This document shows, piece after piece, positions 1 through 10,700 of a stretch of DNA of 64,000 nt. This DNA is from Arthrobotrys musiformis. Taxonomy: Eukaryota; Ascomycota; Orbiliomycetes; Orbiliales; Orbiliaceae. The position numbers were made by a program, and so were the translations under genes. Location of the stretch: positions 2,914,001 through 2,978,000 of the forward strand of contig JAVHJL010000001.1 in the NCBI GenBank assembly GCA_036971715.1. Reading direction: 5' to 3'. The notes beneath the pieces are model-generated. The model ran no database searches. It was not told the origin of the DNA and saw only the letters and a program-made list of their open reading frames with translations. Every line of letters begins with the position of its first letter. Position 1 is the stretch's first letter.

Positions 1-289
1 AAGAAGGTCGATCTTCCAGAACCGCGTCCTGTTTCAGGCAATAATCAAGATGGAATCCGCAAAATCTTTCCGAAAAACCGTGAATGTGAATTCTCACAAC
101 AGGTGCTCGAATTCTAGGGACAACCGTAATCTGCCATGCTCTTTAAATGCTGGCTTGGAATGACCTAGGTAGATTTCGGCACTCTTCTGAGTGTGCTCAA
201 TCTAACACACGATGGTAGTCAGAAACGGACACCGTTTACATATTTGGAGACACCGGACACTGCGCTGGTGGTTGTGAAACGACATCGAG

Positions 290-1152
290 ATGGAGCGACT
301 CTCGCAAAATCGAGGCAACAATGCCTGGTCATCGAACGGTTCGAGACTCCCGAGGCCTCTACCCCCGCTGACAAGTGATCGAAATGTTACGAGGAAGGAC
401 GAAAGATTTGCAGAAGCTTCACCAGATTCAATAGATTATCAAGCCGAGAGGGCGGCGGAATACTCCTTACCATCGATATCCTCCCTTCTATTTTACGCAG
501 GAAATGGTTCGGATCGTTGTTCAAGCACTAGTCACAGTAGTATGTTTCGTTGATACCTGGTGTGGTGTACGATGTTCTTTTTTCCATTTTCTAACAACCT
601 CAACTAGGGAAAGCCCCAGCTCGTTCCATTTATATGTTAGAGCCGGGTGGACGAGATCATATCCCTAGTGCTAACTCCGCTCGAAGGATGAGCTGGGGTG
701 AAGATATGTCGACCGCTGTTTCGTACACTAATCCATTGCCCGGGATATGCCATGCGGAGTCTATGGCCCAGCAGCATCAGAGGCCAAACATAGACACCGA
801 ACCGTGTTCTGACTCGGACCACGACCACGTTCTTGATTACAACATCCACCCTAGCCGTCAAGGCGAGCCTACCCTACAAGAATCCTCGGAGATCCCAACC
901 GCTTCCCAACCGTGGGCACATCATCACCACTCCGCCCCTTCAACCTCGTTATCAGCTACTCAAACCCTGGATCGGTATGTGTGCTCGCAGTGCACCAAAA
1001 CATTTTCTCGACCAAGTAGTTTACGAATACACAGTCATAGCCACACCGGGGAGAAACCCTTTATATGCCCCCACTCTGGCTGTGGGAAGGCCTTCAGCGT
1101 TAGGAGTAATATGAAACGGCATGAAAGGGGCTGCCATTCCATGCGTTCCTAG
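290..1152 (+). CDS. C2H2 zinc-finger protein, two fingers
   Basis: Probable sequence-specific nuclear transcription factor of unknown target. I read two exons, 290-539 and 608-1152, giving 264 residues. The 68-nt intron starts with GTATGT, has CTAAC near its end and closes with TAG. The joined frame stays open. Residues 1-200 are Ser/Pro-rich and disordered; around residue 58 there is a short hydrophobic YSLPSISSLL element of the kind seen in fungal regulators. Two C2H2 fingers lie at about residues 207-229 and 237-262. The linker between them is the classic TGEKPF, which favours DNA binding. The second finger has four residues between its cysteines (CPHSGC). The start at 290 is the first ATG that feeds this frame; an upstream start is not excluded. 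The specific orthologue is not recognised. Confidence 0.75.
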
Positions 1153-1813
1153 TCCTTGAGTGCGAAGGGTTGTGTCCAGGTGGGGTGTCCCTATGTAATT
1201 ATTACATTGCGACCGTTGGTGGTTTTTATATCGCAATATTTGACTGCGTATAGAGAGTACGGCGCTTAGTCGTAACACGGGAGCCACGGGATAGGGTAAA
1301 TTGGTTGGAATACGTGCGGGCAATATGCCACCGGGCTCTGCGAAATCATGCAAAAATCCGACAGGCCCATGGGCACCCCGGGGCAGGGGCGAAACTGGAT
1401 AACTACTTGTTTTAAGTGAGGAATGGTGGAATGAATGCCCGTCGAGATATATTAGGGACCCCATTCCGATGTTCCGCTCCCAAGGGGGGGGGGGGGGGGG
1501 GGAAGATATTAACATGCGAGGTAGAATGTGCTGAGTAAGATTTACTCTCCATTGAGATCCATGTATGCAAAAGTATATTAGAGAAGCTAGCGCCGTTCCG
1601 ATCATGTCCTTCGCTTCCTCCTTCGAATGATCTGGAGAGAGACGCCAGAGCTGTCTAGTTCTTTGTGAGATTGTGGTCAAAAGGGTTCTAAGGAGGCTGA
1701 TGATCCGCGGGACGTCATGCGTCTCGCGTGCTGGGAATGAGCTAATAATGCTAGTTCGCCTCTGTTCCTCTATGTTCGGTTGTGATTGAGATAAAGGGGT
1801 TATTTCTAAGCCA
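1153..1813. other. Gene-free stretch between convergent genes
   Basis: This interval lies between the stop of the C2H2 gene and the stop of the reductase gene on the other strand. It holds both 3' ends and a run of 19 G (1484-1502). A long minus-strand reading frame crosses it but has no recognisable domain and no splice logic. I see no other feature. Confidence 0.6.
1484..1502 (+). repeat. G19 homopolymer
   Basis: An uninterrupted run of 19 G on the plus strand. It may form G-quadruplex-type structures and its length is likely to vary or be misread. It lies in non-coding DNA. Confidence 0.95.
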
Positions 1814-4162
1814 CTATTTGTGAATGGCTTTAGGCATGGCAGATGACTGCTAAGAATATTTAGTTTAGAGGTTAGAAATGTAAAGTTCTTGTGGCATAAC
1901 CTAAACTTACCGTTGGGTAACCTCCCGTATAAGGAGGCGTGGCGCTTGCGCGGCGTGATGGTGAATTATGATTTGGGATGCTACTTCCGATAGTCGCGTA
2001 ATCGTCAAACCTCGGCGTGGTTAAAGAATTTGCTCGGGATGACTGCAACGTCGGATATCTATTACTAGCATAGTTGAGGAGTGGGTCATCAGCAATCGAG
2101 GAATGTGGTGTAGGGAAATCGCCGATTAGCGTAGCACTTGGGCCGTTGGATCTGTCCTTTCCCCGGTTCTTCGCTAGACTGCCAGTCCCATGGTATGAGG
2201 CGCGATGCGGTTGCCCACCCCCTAAATTTCCGCGTAGGCTGTTGCCGCTTGGCAGCCTGCGATTGCGGCGCGATGTGACACTCATCATATCGATATTGTC
2301 TGGATGGATATATGAGCTCCCTCCTGGTTGTTGCTGTTGGCCAAAGTATTCGTCGTCGTCGTCGTCGTCGTCGTCATAGTCGGGGTTATTTGCACGCGAC
2401 CCTTTCCTCCGATTTCCCCGCATATTCCGTTGCAATGCAAGCTCCTGCTCTTTTAGGGCGAGCTCTCTTTGCCTAAGCTGGAGTTCCCGTTCTCTAATTG
2501 AAAGATGTTGTCTATGGTGGTTGTCTGGATGCGCGAATCTCTCGTCTCCAGCGGCCAGAACTAAGTCGTCCGTATCGTCTGTGTGCAACATATCTCCATA
2601 CATAACGATATGGCCAAACTCCTCGAGATCATTGTCGAATGAATTTCGTCTTGACCCATATGTACCATTGGATACCAACTGCCCCCTGTCCCCATTTATC
2701 ATGTTCCTACTATTAAGGCTAGATGGGGGCCTTTTGGTAGGGTGAAGGCCTTTCTGGGCTGGAGCGGGCCGTGAGTTCCCCGGTGGGTGGTCCGGCATCG
2801 CTGTTTGAGTGGTTCTCGGCCCGGAGGGTGATAATGGGGGGCCGGCTTCGAAGTTCGACGATTGGCGATCACGGGGGGTGGGACCATTTGGCCTAAGTTG
2901 GTTTATCGTATTTAGATGACAAAGGAGAGGGTAGAGGGTTTGTAGCTGCGGGGTGGATACGGAAGCTAATTTAGCCATCTTGATAGGAGAGCCAAGAAAA
3001 ACCTCTACCTCCATTGGCCGGCGGGATATATAATCCTGATACATTGTACTATGCGTCGACGTCTGAGACATTGTTTCGAGAGTTTGAGCCTTGAGGTCTT
3101 GTGGAAACGAGCAGCCTTGGGCTTGTGCGATCTGTAAGAGTTCTTCCAATAGGCTATCAATAAGGTTTCTCATTCCGGGTATCTCTAAAAGCACTGAAAG
3201 ATCCGGTGTCTCAGTGAGAACGCTTAGTGGATGGAATGCTATTGGACTACCAAATTCGTTAGCTGGATTCTATGGGTGCTCGCAGCTCGCAAAGAATCTC
3301 TCACCCCATCATGCGTTCCCATTGCTGTTGGAGAATGTTCGGCGAGACATGGCAGTCAACGTTTCCAGATTGTAGGGTCAATGCAAGGGCCTCTGCCATG
3401 TCGCTTTGAACGCTCGTGGGTATATTTGGGTTTTGGTTGGTTGAGCCGACCCATATTTCCGAAGATTCGAGGTGTTCGAAATCACTTGCCGCGAGCTGGT
3501 TGATGTTTACTCCGGAGCAGAGCGACAGAACGACATTAGTTGGGAATCGGGTCTCTAGGTATGATTCGATGCCAATGGCACTGGTCGTGTTGACAATAAT
3601 ACAAGTGAGTTGTGGCGTTACGACTGATTCTATGACTGCGGCGAGGTCATAAACGTCGGGAAGTGCCTTCACGCATAGGAGGACATAATCGAAACCTGGA
3701 GGCCCGGAAGCCTCTTCGGGCGAGCGAACAACTGTAAAGCACGTGCGCAGGTGAGTCAATGTCAAAGGAGGACTAGGGGTGGAAGGGCTGGATGGTGAGG
3801 ACTACCGGCTCGCGGCTTGAATCTTTCATTCCCATAAGCCTTAGATCTAGTGCCGTAATTTGTTAGTTACTTAGTTATGTGAATCGATACGCACAATACA
3901 TGGTCCTTTGAGGAGCGCCGATTCGTACCTGAAAGAAATACCGTATTGAGATACGTTTTCAAAACCCGACTTCCACACGAGCGTGACATCACACGCATTG
4001 GTCGCCTGGAGCCTCCACGACAAGAAAGCGGAAACAGCATTTCCACCAACTGGAGGCAACTTTCTGTTAGAGAGGAGGGTACTTTGTGCATTTACATAAC
4101 AACGTACTCGGGCATCAGGGGCGGTAAATACCGGATAGAATACGCAACCGGCTGGAAGACAT
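1814..4162 (-). CDS. Ketopantoate reductase-fold protein with long disordered tail
   Basis: ApbA/PanE-type NADP-binding protein. The family reduces 2-dehydropantoate in pantothenate synthesis, but this fungal subgroup has not, to my knowledge, been tied to that reaction. Six exons on the minus strand: 4162-4132, 4049-3929, 3846-3806, 3731-3305, 3246-1911 and 1849-1814 (663 residues). The first exon is only 31 nt. Joining it restores an N-terminal Rossmann start (RILSVGGNAVSAF), where VGGNA replaces the textbook GxGxxG. The reductase N- and C-terminal domains fill roughly residues 1-330. The remaining 330 residues are disordered: Pro/Ser/Arg-rich, then an E/R/Q-rich coiled-coil-like stretch, then an eight-Asp run coded by a trinucleotide repeat. 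The last 12-codon exon depends on a GTAAGT donor at 1910; without splicing the protein would end at 1872. It is divergent from TRM44. Confidence 0.8.
2351..2375 (-). repeat. Trinucleotide repeat coding poly-Asp
   Basis: About eight copies of a GAC-type codon (CGT/GTC on the plus strand) inside the reductase-fold gene. It encodes eight consecutive aspartates in the disordered tail, and its length probably varies between isolates. Confidence 0.9.
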
Positions 4163-5090
4163 GGACCGCGAATGGTGGAAGATGGTTTGTGAGTATATCA
4201 GACGCGGTAGGAAGAGGAGGAGGAGAAGAAGAAGGAGTAGTATTTGATGGGACTTTGGTTAGGTTCGCAACCCGATCAGGTAAGCTTCTGATTGATTAGT
4301 TGGAAGGGATGCGGGTTTTACATCCTGCCAGCAAGTTCAAGTACATAAGTCAGTACCTAAAATGTAAGAAGGTAGCTTGAGCAAGGCGCAAAAGGCAAGC
4401 CAATTGGTGCCTAGGGAAGCAAGTACTTAGGTCAGCCAGATAGGGAGCAAGTCATACTTAAGTAAGTACCGTACTTCAGTATTTGAAGTAACAGCCATCG
4501 AAATAGCAATGGTATGTATGAATGCACATACGCCAACTACCTAGTGCCTAGGGAGTTTGTATTTATGTAGGAGCTGACTACTGCGATTGGCCGCACCTCA
4601 CATAATTCGAGTTGGATGGGTTTACTTACTGTTTTACTCGAGTAAACGCTTTATAGGAGGCAGGTAGCAGGCATTCAAGGCTAGCAAAGCGTTGAAAATT
4701 GTTGAAGGGGATGAGGAAGGGGGGAGATGTACATGTGATGTTGACGCCGATGTTGATGTTGATAGGAGAGGGCGATGCTCGATGAAGTACTTAGGCATAA
4801 ACTTACTTACCTAATATGAGTACCTATTGCAACAGAACGCGCAGACCATCGATGTCCTTTCTGTCGGAGTGCTTGGCAACCCAAACCGGCCCTGGTTCCA
4901 ACATTACCCAAACAGGCGATAACCAATTTCTTCCGGTGGGTAGCGCTAGTGCCTAAATAGGCAATTTATAACCATTCTCTCTCTCTCCTCTAGGCAATTA
5001 TCTACCCACTTATGAAGACCACCCAGTGATAAAGTTAAGGCAGGTTTCACACATTACAACTACTAGCTACATAAGTACTTATGCAAACCC
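4163..5090. promoter_or_regulatory. Divergent promoter region, reductase gene / TRM44
   Basis: A 928-bp interval between two diverging start codons. It is rich in short TACTTA/AAGTACTTAGGT-type words (for example 4421-4432, 4457-4479 and 4783-4812). It ends in a pyrimidine-rich leader (CTCTCTCTCCTCTAG near 4978-4995), which could hold the TRM44 transcription start or a leader intron. No coding frame of substance is visible. Confidence 0.5.
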
Positions 5091-6833
5091 ATGGAGGAAT
5101 CCGACCTGACTCTTATTTTCAAACCTTTCTCAACCTCATCAACTCCTACTAGCTACATAGATGGCGATCGTGGCAGCCGGAGCGATGTCTCCACTGCCGT
5201 TGACCAACCATCCATCGCCTGGCAAAAATCATCCTCCGCCCAGATTCCTGAATCACCAATTGCACAATCCGAATCGATCATTCTAGGCACACTCTTGCAG
5301 CCTGAATATCTTTCACCCGTCATAGCACGTGCCGATGTCATATATGATAGTGACACTGTCGGGCTCGACGTTTTGAAGGAGGACATCGGTTATATCGGCG
5401 AATTTTCGACTTACCAGATTTCCCGTCGACTGATCATCAGAGACATTCCAAGGAACCCGAGACGGGACCAAGCCGTCGAACAAAGTATCTGGTCCTTGCA
5501 TCAGCTCCCCGGAGGAGGTGATGGAGGCTCGCCTCAATCTCGTTTACTCATAGTTATCGTTCCTCACATAGTCGATCATCTCACGGAATGGCCGTTTTAC
5601 CTTCCTGATGTTCGCGCGTTCGCAATCCAAATTATAGGGTCTAGGCTTTCAATCCATCACCTGCCGCGGACACGACCGGTATCATCTCATGCAAAAAGTT
5701 GCACCAACTTTGTGATCGGTGTGGATCTGGAAAGAAGCCAGCGTATGTTTAAGAGGATATTGGAGGTCCTCAAAAAACGGTTTGAAAAGCCCAATTACGT
5801 CAAACGTGTTCATCACGATACCATTGTACCCCGAGAGCGGTATCAAAAGGTTTACCAGGATCTAAAGGCAAAGCATGCGGATCGTCTTTGTCGCATATTC
5901 GCGACGAATGGGTATGAAGGCAAGGGGTGCCGTGAGGTGGATAAGATATTTGAAGAGCTTGGAATTGCAAGCTTTTGTATTTCTCTGTGGGAGGATATGT
6001 ATGAGATACCTAGCTCGGCACGCCGAAACGGATATTACAATGAGTCTGTCCAATCTCCGGGAATCTCCGGGCCGCTCGGCCAGTTCGTTGGCTTCGCTGA
6101 TCTCGGGTGTGGATCTGGTGTTCTAACAGACGTACTACTTCAAGAAGGTTGGCCGGGATATGGGATCGATGCGAGGAGCCGCAAGATATGGAAGTCATTC
6201 GATGAAGATGTGCAACGTCGCTTGACCGAGTCAATTTTGATTCCATACGTCATCGACCAAACATCCACCACTTTCGAGCCCACGAAGCTATGTCGGTCAG
6301 ATCAGAGAGAGCCATTCTATACAGTCCCGGGAAGCTCTCAGACCTACCATTCTGGTCATTTTGCGGATGGGACCTTTCTCATATGCAATCATGGAGACGA
6401 GTTGACCGCATGGACGCCACTATTGGCTAGCTTAAGCCAATCGCCATTTATAGTGGTACCGTGTTGCTCCTTCAATCTCGCAGGCCGTAGGTTTCGGGCA
6501 CAGCGGTCGCTGTGCCAAGCGGAAGGGAGCAAACTTCGTGAATCCTCCAAACGAAGCACCTATCAGCTCCTGATTGACTACGTTGAGAGTTTATGTCGTG
6601 AGATCGGGGTTGTACCCCAAAAGGAATGGCTCCGAATCCCCAGCACTAGGAACTTAGCAATTATAGGTCGTATAAGTTCGAATCCACAAGGAGAGGAGTC
6701 ACGTGAGATCATGGTAAAAGAGATAATCCGCCGCGAAGGTGGCACGGAAGGTTGGAACGCAATGGTTGCGAAACTGAAGGAGCGCGAGCGACAGCCTAGT
6801 GGCGCTGATGATGGCCATTCCCGGTGCTCTTGA
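5091..6833 (+). CDS. TRM44: tRNA (uracil-O(2)-)-methyltransferase Trm44
   Basis: Cytoplasmic SAM-dependent enzyme that methylates the 2'-OH of U44 in tRNA-Ser (known role of the family). One uninterrupted exon of 580 residues starts at ATG 5091. The SAM-binding motif I is FADLGCGSGVL at about residues 335-345, followed by GYGID. The family-typical NHGDELTAWTPLLA (about 432-446) and VPCCSFNLAGRRF (about 455-467) blocks follow. The N-terminal 130 residues are Ser/Thr-rich and poorly conserved. It is one of the few intron-free genes here. It is divergent from the reductase-fold gene, and the next gene downstream is on the same strand, 870 bp away. Identification is strong from the SAM motif plus the PCCSF block. 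Confidence 0.93.
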   Translation: MEESDLTLIFKPFSTSSTPTSYIDGDRGSRSDVSTAVDQPSIAWQKSSSAQIPESPIAQSESIILGTLLQPEYLSPVIARADVIYDSDTVGLDVLKEDIGYIGEFSTYQISRRLIIRDIPRNPRRDQAVEQSIWSLHQLPGGGDGGSPQSRLLIVIVPHIVDHLTEWPFYLPDVRAFAIQIIGSRLSIHHLPRTRPVSSHAKSCTNFVIGVDLERSQRMFKRILEVLKKRFEKPNYVKRVHHDTIVPRERYQKVYQDLKAKHADRLCRIFATNGYEGKGCREVDKIFEELGIASFCISLWEDMYEIPSSARRNGYYNESVQSPGISGPLGQFVGFADLGCGSGVLTDVLLQEGWPGYGIDARSRKIWKSFDEDVQRRLTESILIPYVIDQTSTTFEPTKLCRSDQREPFYTVPGSSQTYHSGHFADGTFLICNHGDELTAWTPLLASLSQSPFIVVPCCSFNLAGRRFRAQRSLCQAEGSKLRESSKRSTYQLLIDYVESLCREIGVVPQKEWLRIPSTRNLAIIGRISSNPQGEESREIMVKEIIRREGGTEGWNAMVAKLKERERQPSGADDGHSRCS

Positions 6834-7702
6834 ATAGCCTACCTGGCTGCCTAAACCTACCTGTTGACTAGGCTGGTGAGTAAAGGGAAGGAAAAAAAAA
6901 AAAAACTTGTATCACCTGGTTTTTTTTTTTTTGGCGAGGGGGATTTGTTTTTTTTGAAGGGTTCCTTCTGCCTAGTTGACGAACTAGATGGCTTCAGGCT
7001 TCAACAATCAATCACACTATTGGAATTGATGTTTATGATTTGTGGTCTCAAGCAAAGTGTTCATTCATCGAGGGCATTACAAGTACCTCCCAGGTACCTA
7101 AGCATTTAGACAACATCACCGATAGGCAATCCATATCTAAAGGGCCAAAATGTAAGTATGGAAGCAAGTCGTTACATACCTAGGTACTTACCTCTTCCCT
7201 GTAGTACAGAGTTGTAGGTACATGTATGTACGTACTTACTTACTTACTTCGGTACCTATTGGCCTTCGCCACCCCAGACTACCTAGTTAGGTGTTTGTGG
7301 TAGCCTGGCACGCAAGTCCCCCAGTTTGGCCCTTCCCGAGAGCAGGGCAGGAGGGGAGGGGGAGTCAGATTGTGGCCTTACTAGGTACCGAGCTCAGCAC
7401 TCGCATGGATGGAGAACTAATTCCCTAGCAAGCTGGAGCATGGTGATTACTTCTTAGTGCCCGTCGAGATCGCCTCCATTCTTCCTAACCTTCACCCCTC
7501 TTCTCTTCCTCTCCAAATCAACATCGATGACGCCTACAACTTACCCAAATGCCTTTCTCATAATATCGTAATACCCGGACCCCACACAACAAGGTCACTT
7601 ATTGCTACCATACTCAACCACATCGACAACGCAAGCTCGCTCGCATCCGAAGAAAAATCCATCCTCTGTGGTAGACCACATTGCCGTGGCTCAACCGGAA
7701 CC
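6834..7702. other. Gene-free stretch between TRM44 and the multidomain gene
   Basis: It contains an A tract near 6892-6905, T tracts near 6921-6932 and 6948-6955, and tetranucleotide ACTT repeats with GGTACC words (7165-7260). A same-frame open stretch runs from about 7457 to 7702 ahead of the next gene, but it has no ATG and is probably leader. The promoter of the next gene must lie here. Confidence 0.55.
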
Positions 7703-10700
7703 ATGGCGTCGCAACGACATCCAACTCCTCGCCTGCAACGCGGTCATCACCAAACCTCAACCCCTTCGTTCCTCAGAAATCCGTTGGACTCGGGCCGAAC
7801 ACATCTTTTTATTGAGAATTTGCCTGCGATTGTTGACGAACCGAAGTTTCGAAAGCGGTTCGAAATTTTTGGGAATCTAGAAAATGTGACCATCTTGCCA
7901 GGTCCGGATCCGAAAGTTGGGGTCTGCGCGTATAGCTACGCAGATGATGCATTGGCGGCTTTCCACGGCATGAACCGGACGCTCTTCGAGGGAAATATCT
8001 TGAAGGCCATACTTGCAGAGCCTTCAGAAACATACGAAGAGGCAAGGGCAAGATGGGCACTGGACAGTACAATAGAAGCCGGTCCGCTGGTTGAGTATTC
8101 TGATGGCATTACCCCGGGAAACGACGCCCCCAGGAACCAGATGTGTGATCACCAGGATGATGTCAGTGGCCATATTTGTGGGGAATCGTTCCCGAATGCC
8201 CCTGCGCTCATGTGAGGATATCTTGTCGGTCAAACCATGACTCCATTATCTACTGACTGGTTGTTGATTGAATAGGCGCCATTGGTGGATGCACACATGG
8301 AGCTATAGGCCCTGGAAGTGCGAGGTAGATGGATGTGTGTACACAAAGAGGGGGTTTATTACTGAAAGCGAACGGGATCGACACCATAGTAGCCCGCATG
8401 TTTTGGCGGGGGACCCCCGCCCTTACAAATGTCCAGTTACGACCTGCCACTACCATAAAAAAGGCTTCGAGACACAGAATGCAGAATCTTTACACGAGAA
8501 GGTTCACTCGCTCGGCTTTGAAGAACATGCGTGTCCACTGCCCAACTGCGGGTTTGAGTCAACCCATAGCGAAGAGATCAAAGATCACCTTGAAGACATC
8601 CATGGGATCATCGAAAATCCATCATCTTCATACCCAACCCATGCGCCGGACACGGGTTACGGGTCACAAAGACGAGGTGCTCCACATGGCCGGCGTAAGC
8701 GACCATCAACATATCGCTCGGGTGAAAAGGCCGACCTCGAGGAACGTTCCTACGCCTCGGCGGATAGTGAGAAGGCCGGGATACTGCAACGGTATGCTGG
8801 GGCCACCGGCATAGATTATCGCCCCTTTAAATGTCAGGTTAAGGGTTGCAAATTTGTGAAGGAGGGATTCGAAACACAGTCTGAACTATTATCTCACGAG
8901 GATAGAGAACACGACGGGCAACGAAATTTTTTATTTCACCAAATCGGATCTGATTCCCCCGGCCATGGTCAGTTTCCCTTCCAAAAATATTTACGCCGGG
9001 TAGAGAGAGACTGACTCGTTACATCGATAGAAAACACAGGGCGCGCAAATTTCCCTCCGCTTAAGTCGAACTCATCTAGCACAGTCCAAATGGATGCGCC
9101 TCGTTCGCCTTCTCCTGAATTCCTCCAGTGCAACAGCGTCGACTGCGCTAAGATGTTCGCCTCAGAGCAAGATTGGAGGTAATTTCTGCAACAAAACCTC
9201 CCCAAGCATTCCTTGAATTTGTCCAATGCACCCTAGAGCTAACTCATATATATTTAGGAAACATTCAATGAACTGCACTTCTAAATCGGCCGCAAAGCAA
9301 TGCTCGTTTACTGATTGTCAAGCTCGATTCGACGGCATTCAAGCTTTATCCTCCCACGAATTCGAAAGCCACGGCATCCGTATATGTAGCTCACTTACAT
9401 GCAACCGGGCGTTCCACCAGCTTGAAGATGCCGAATCACATATGCGGGACTTGCACTCAAATCTCTATAACGGTGGACGTCGGCCGCGCCTAGCATTCAT
9501 AGCATCTGTTCCGTCGTGGAATGAAGAAATCGGGGAGACGGGATTTCCATACGATCCTTATCGTTGCGCACTATTAAATATTTCGCAGGACAAGAGTTCC
9601 CTGGGAAAGGCTCAAACCCTTCAACACCAACCCTCTAAAAAAGGCAAGGAGATCGTCAGAGAGCCCATCGATACGTCAGGGGCTCCTAAAGATTCGCCCA
9701 TACTCGGCGAAGCACACCAAACAACAACCTCCATATCCCAACCCGGGGCTAGCGATGCACCATTCCCCGATGTATTACCTCGCTATTCAGTCATTGTGTC
9801 TCAGAAGTCCTCCTACAGCTCGAATACCCGGGCCAGCGATGGAAAAAATGCCAACCCGGCTGGGAACCTCGTGCTCTCTAGCTCGCCTCAAGCCGACTCT
9901 AGGGCTAAACCCGCAGCCAAACCCGAGCTACCTCTTATCGCGAATTCTCCAGCGAGCCATGCCACCCGGCAACAAACAGCTATGTCACCGAAATCAAAGT
10001 TTGCTCATGATGACATGAATCCTGTTTACAGGTACAATACAGATGGGTCGCGATATGCTACGGGTGCAGTTGTACTTTCCCCAGATAAACATCAGGTATT
10101 GGTTTTAAGGAGTAGAGATGAATCCAAGGGAATCGTCTACCGCCTTCCATCTGGATTCCTTGAGTTCAATGACCAAAATATGGAAGCATCTGCTCTGCGT
10201 GAATGCTGGCAAAACGCTGGTATTGTTGGAAGGATACTCAGGGCAATTGAGCCAGCACCTGCTGAAGAACCTGATGAGAACGGGCTTGCTGATTGGCATT
10301 CATATTTTGAGGTTGAAGTCGAAAGAGAAAAGGAACGATGGCCAAAGTATCAAACGTGGCATCGACGCTGGCTTAATTATCGAGAAGCCAGAGTAGTACT
10401 GAGCTCCCAGCCGGATGCCATTCGAGCACTAGAACGGTCAACAATATTTAAAAGAGGGAGTTCGAATTTGAGAACAGATACTGTGTCTGGAGTCCACGCC
10501 TCTTCACATTTAGTCGCCACCAATACACCCCCAAAAAGCAGCAAGCTATTGGAAACTGTGCGCCCTCGGAGAAGGCAGTATCCCGACGACCGCCCCCCGG
10601 CAACCAGAAAATACAGTACCGTATCCCCAGCTACTGATAATATCACGGCGTGGCGGAGGGACATACTCCCTTGGTTGCGCCGTAATTTTAGTACTGTCAT

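Noticed and set aside
1021..1680. 219-codon minus-strand frame overlapping the C2H2 gene
   Set aside because: It is antisense to the zinc-finger exon, has no domain, lacks splice logic and crosses a G19 run.
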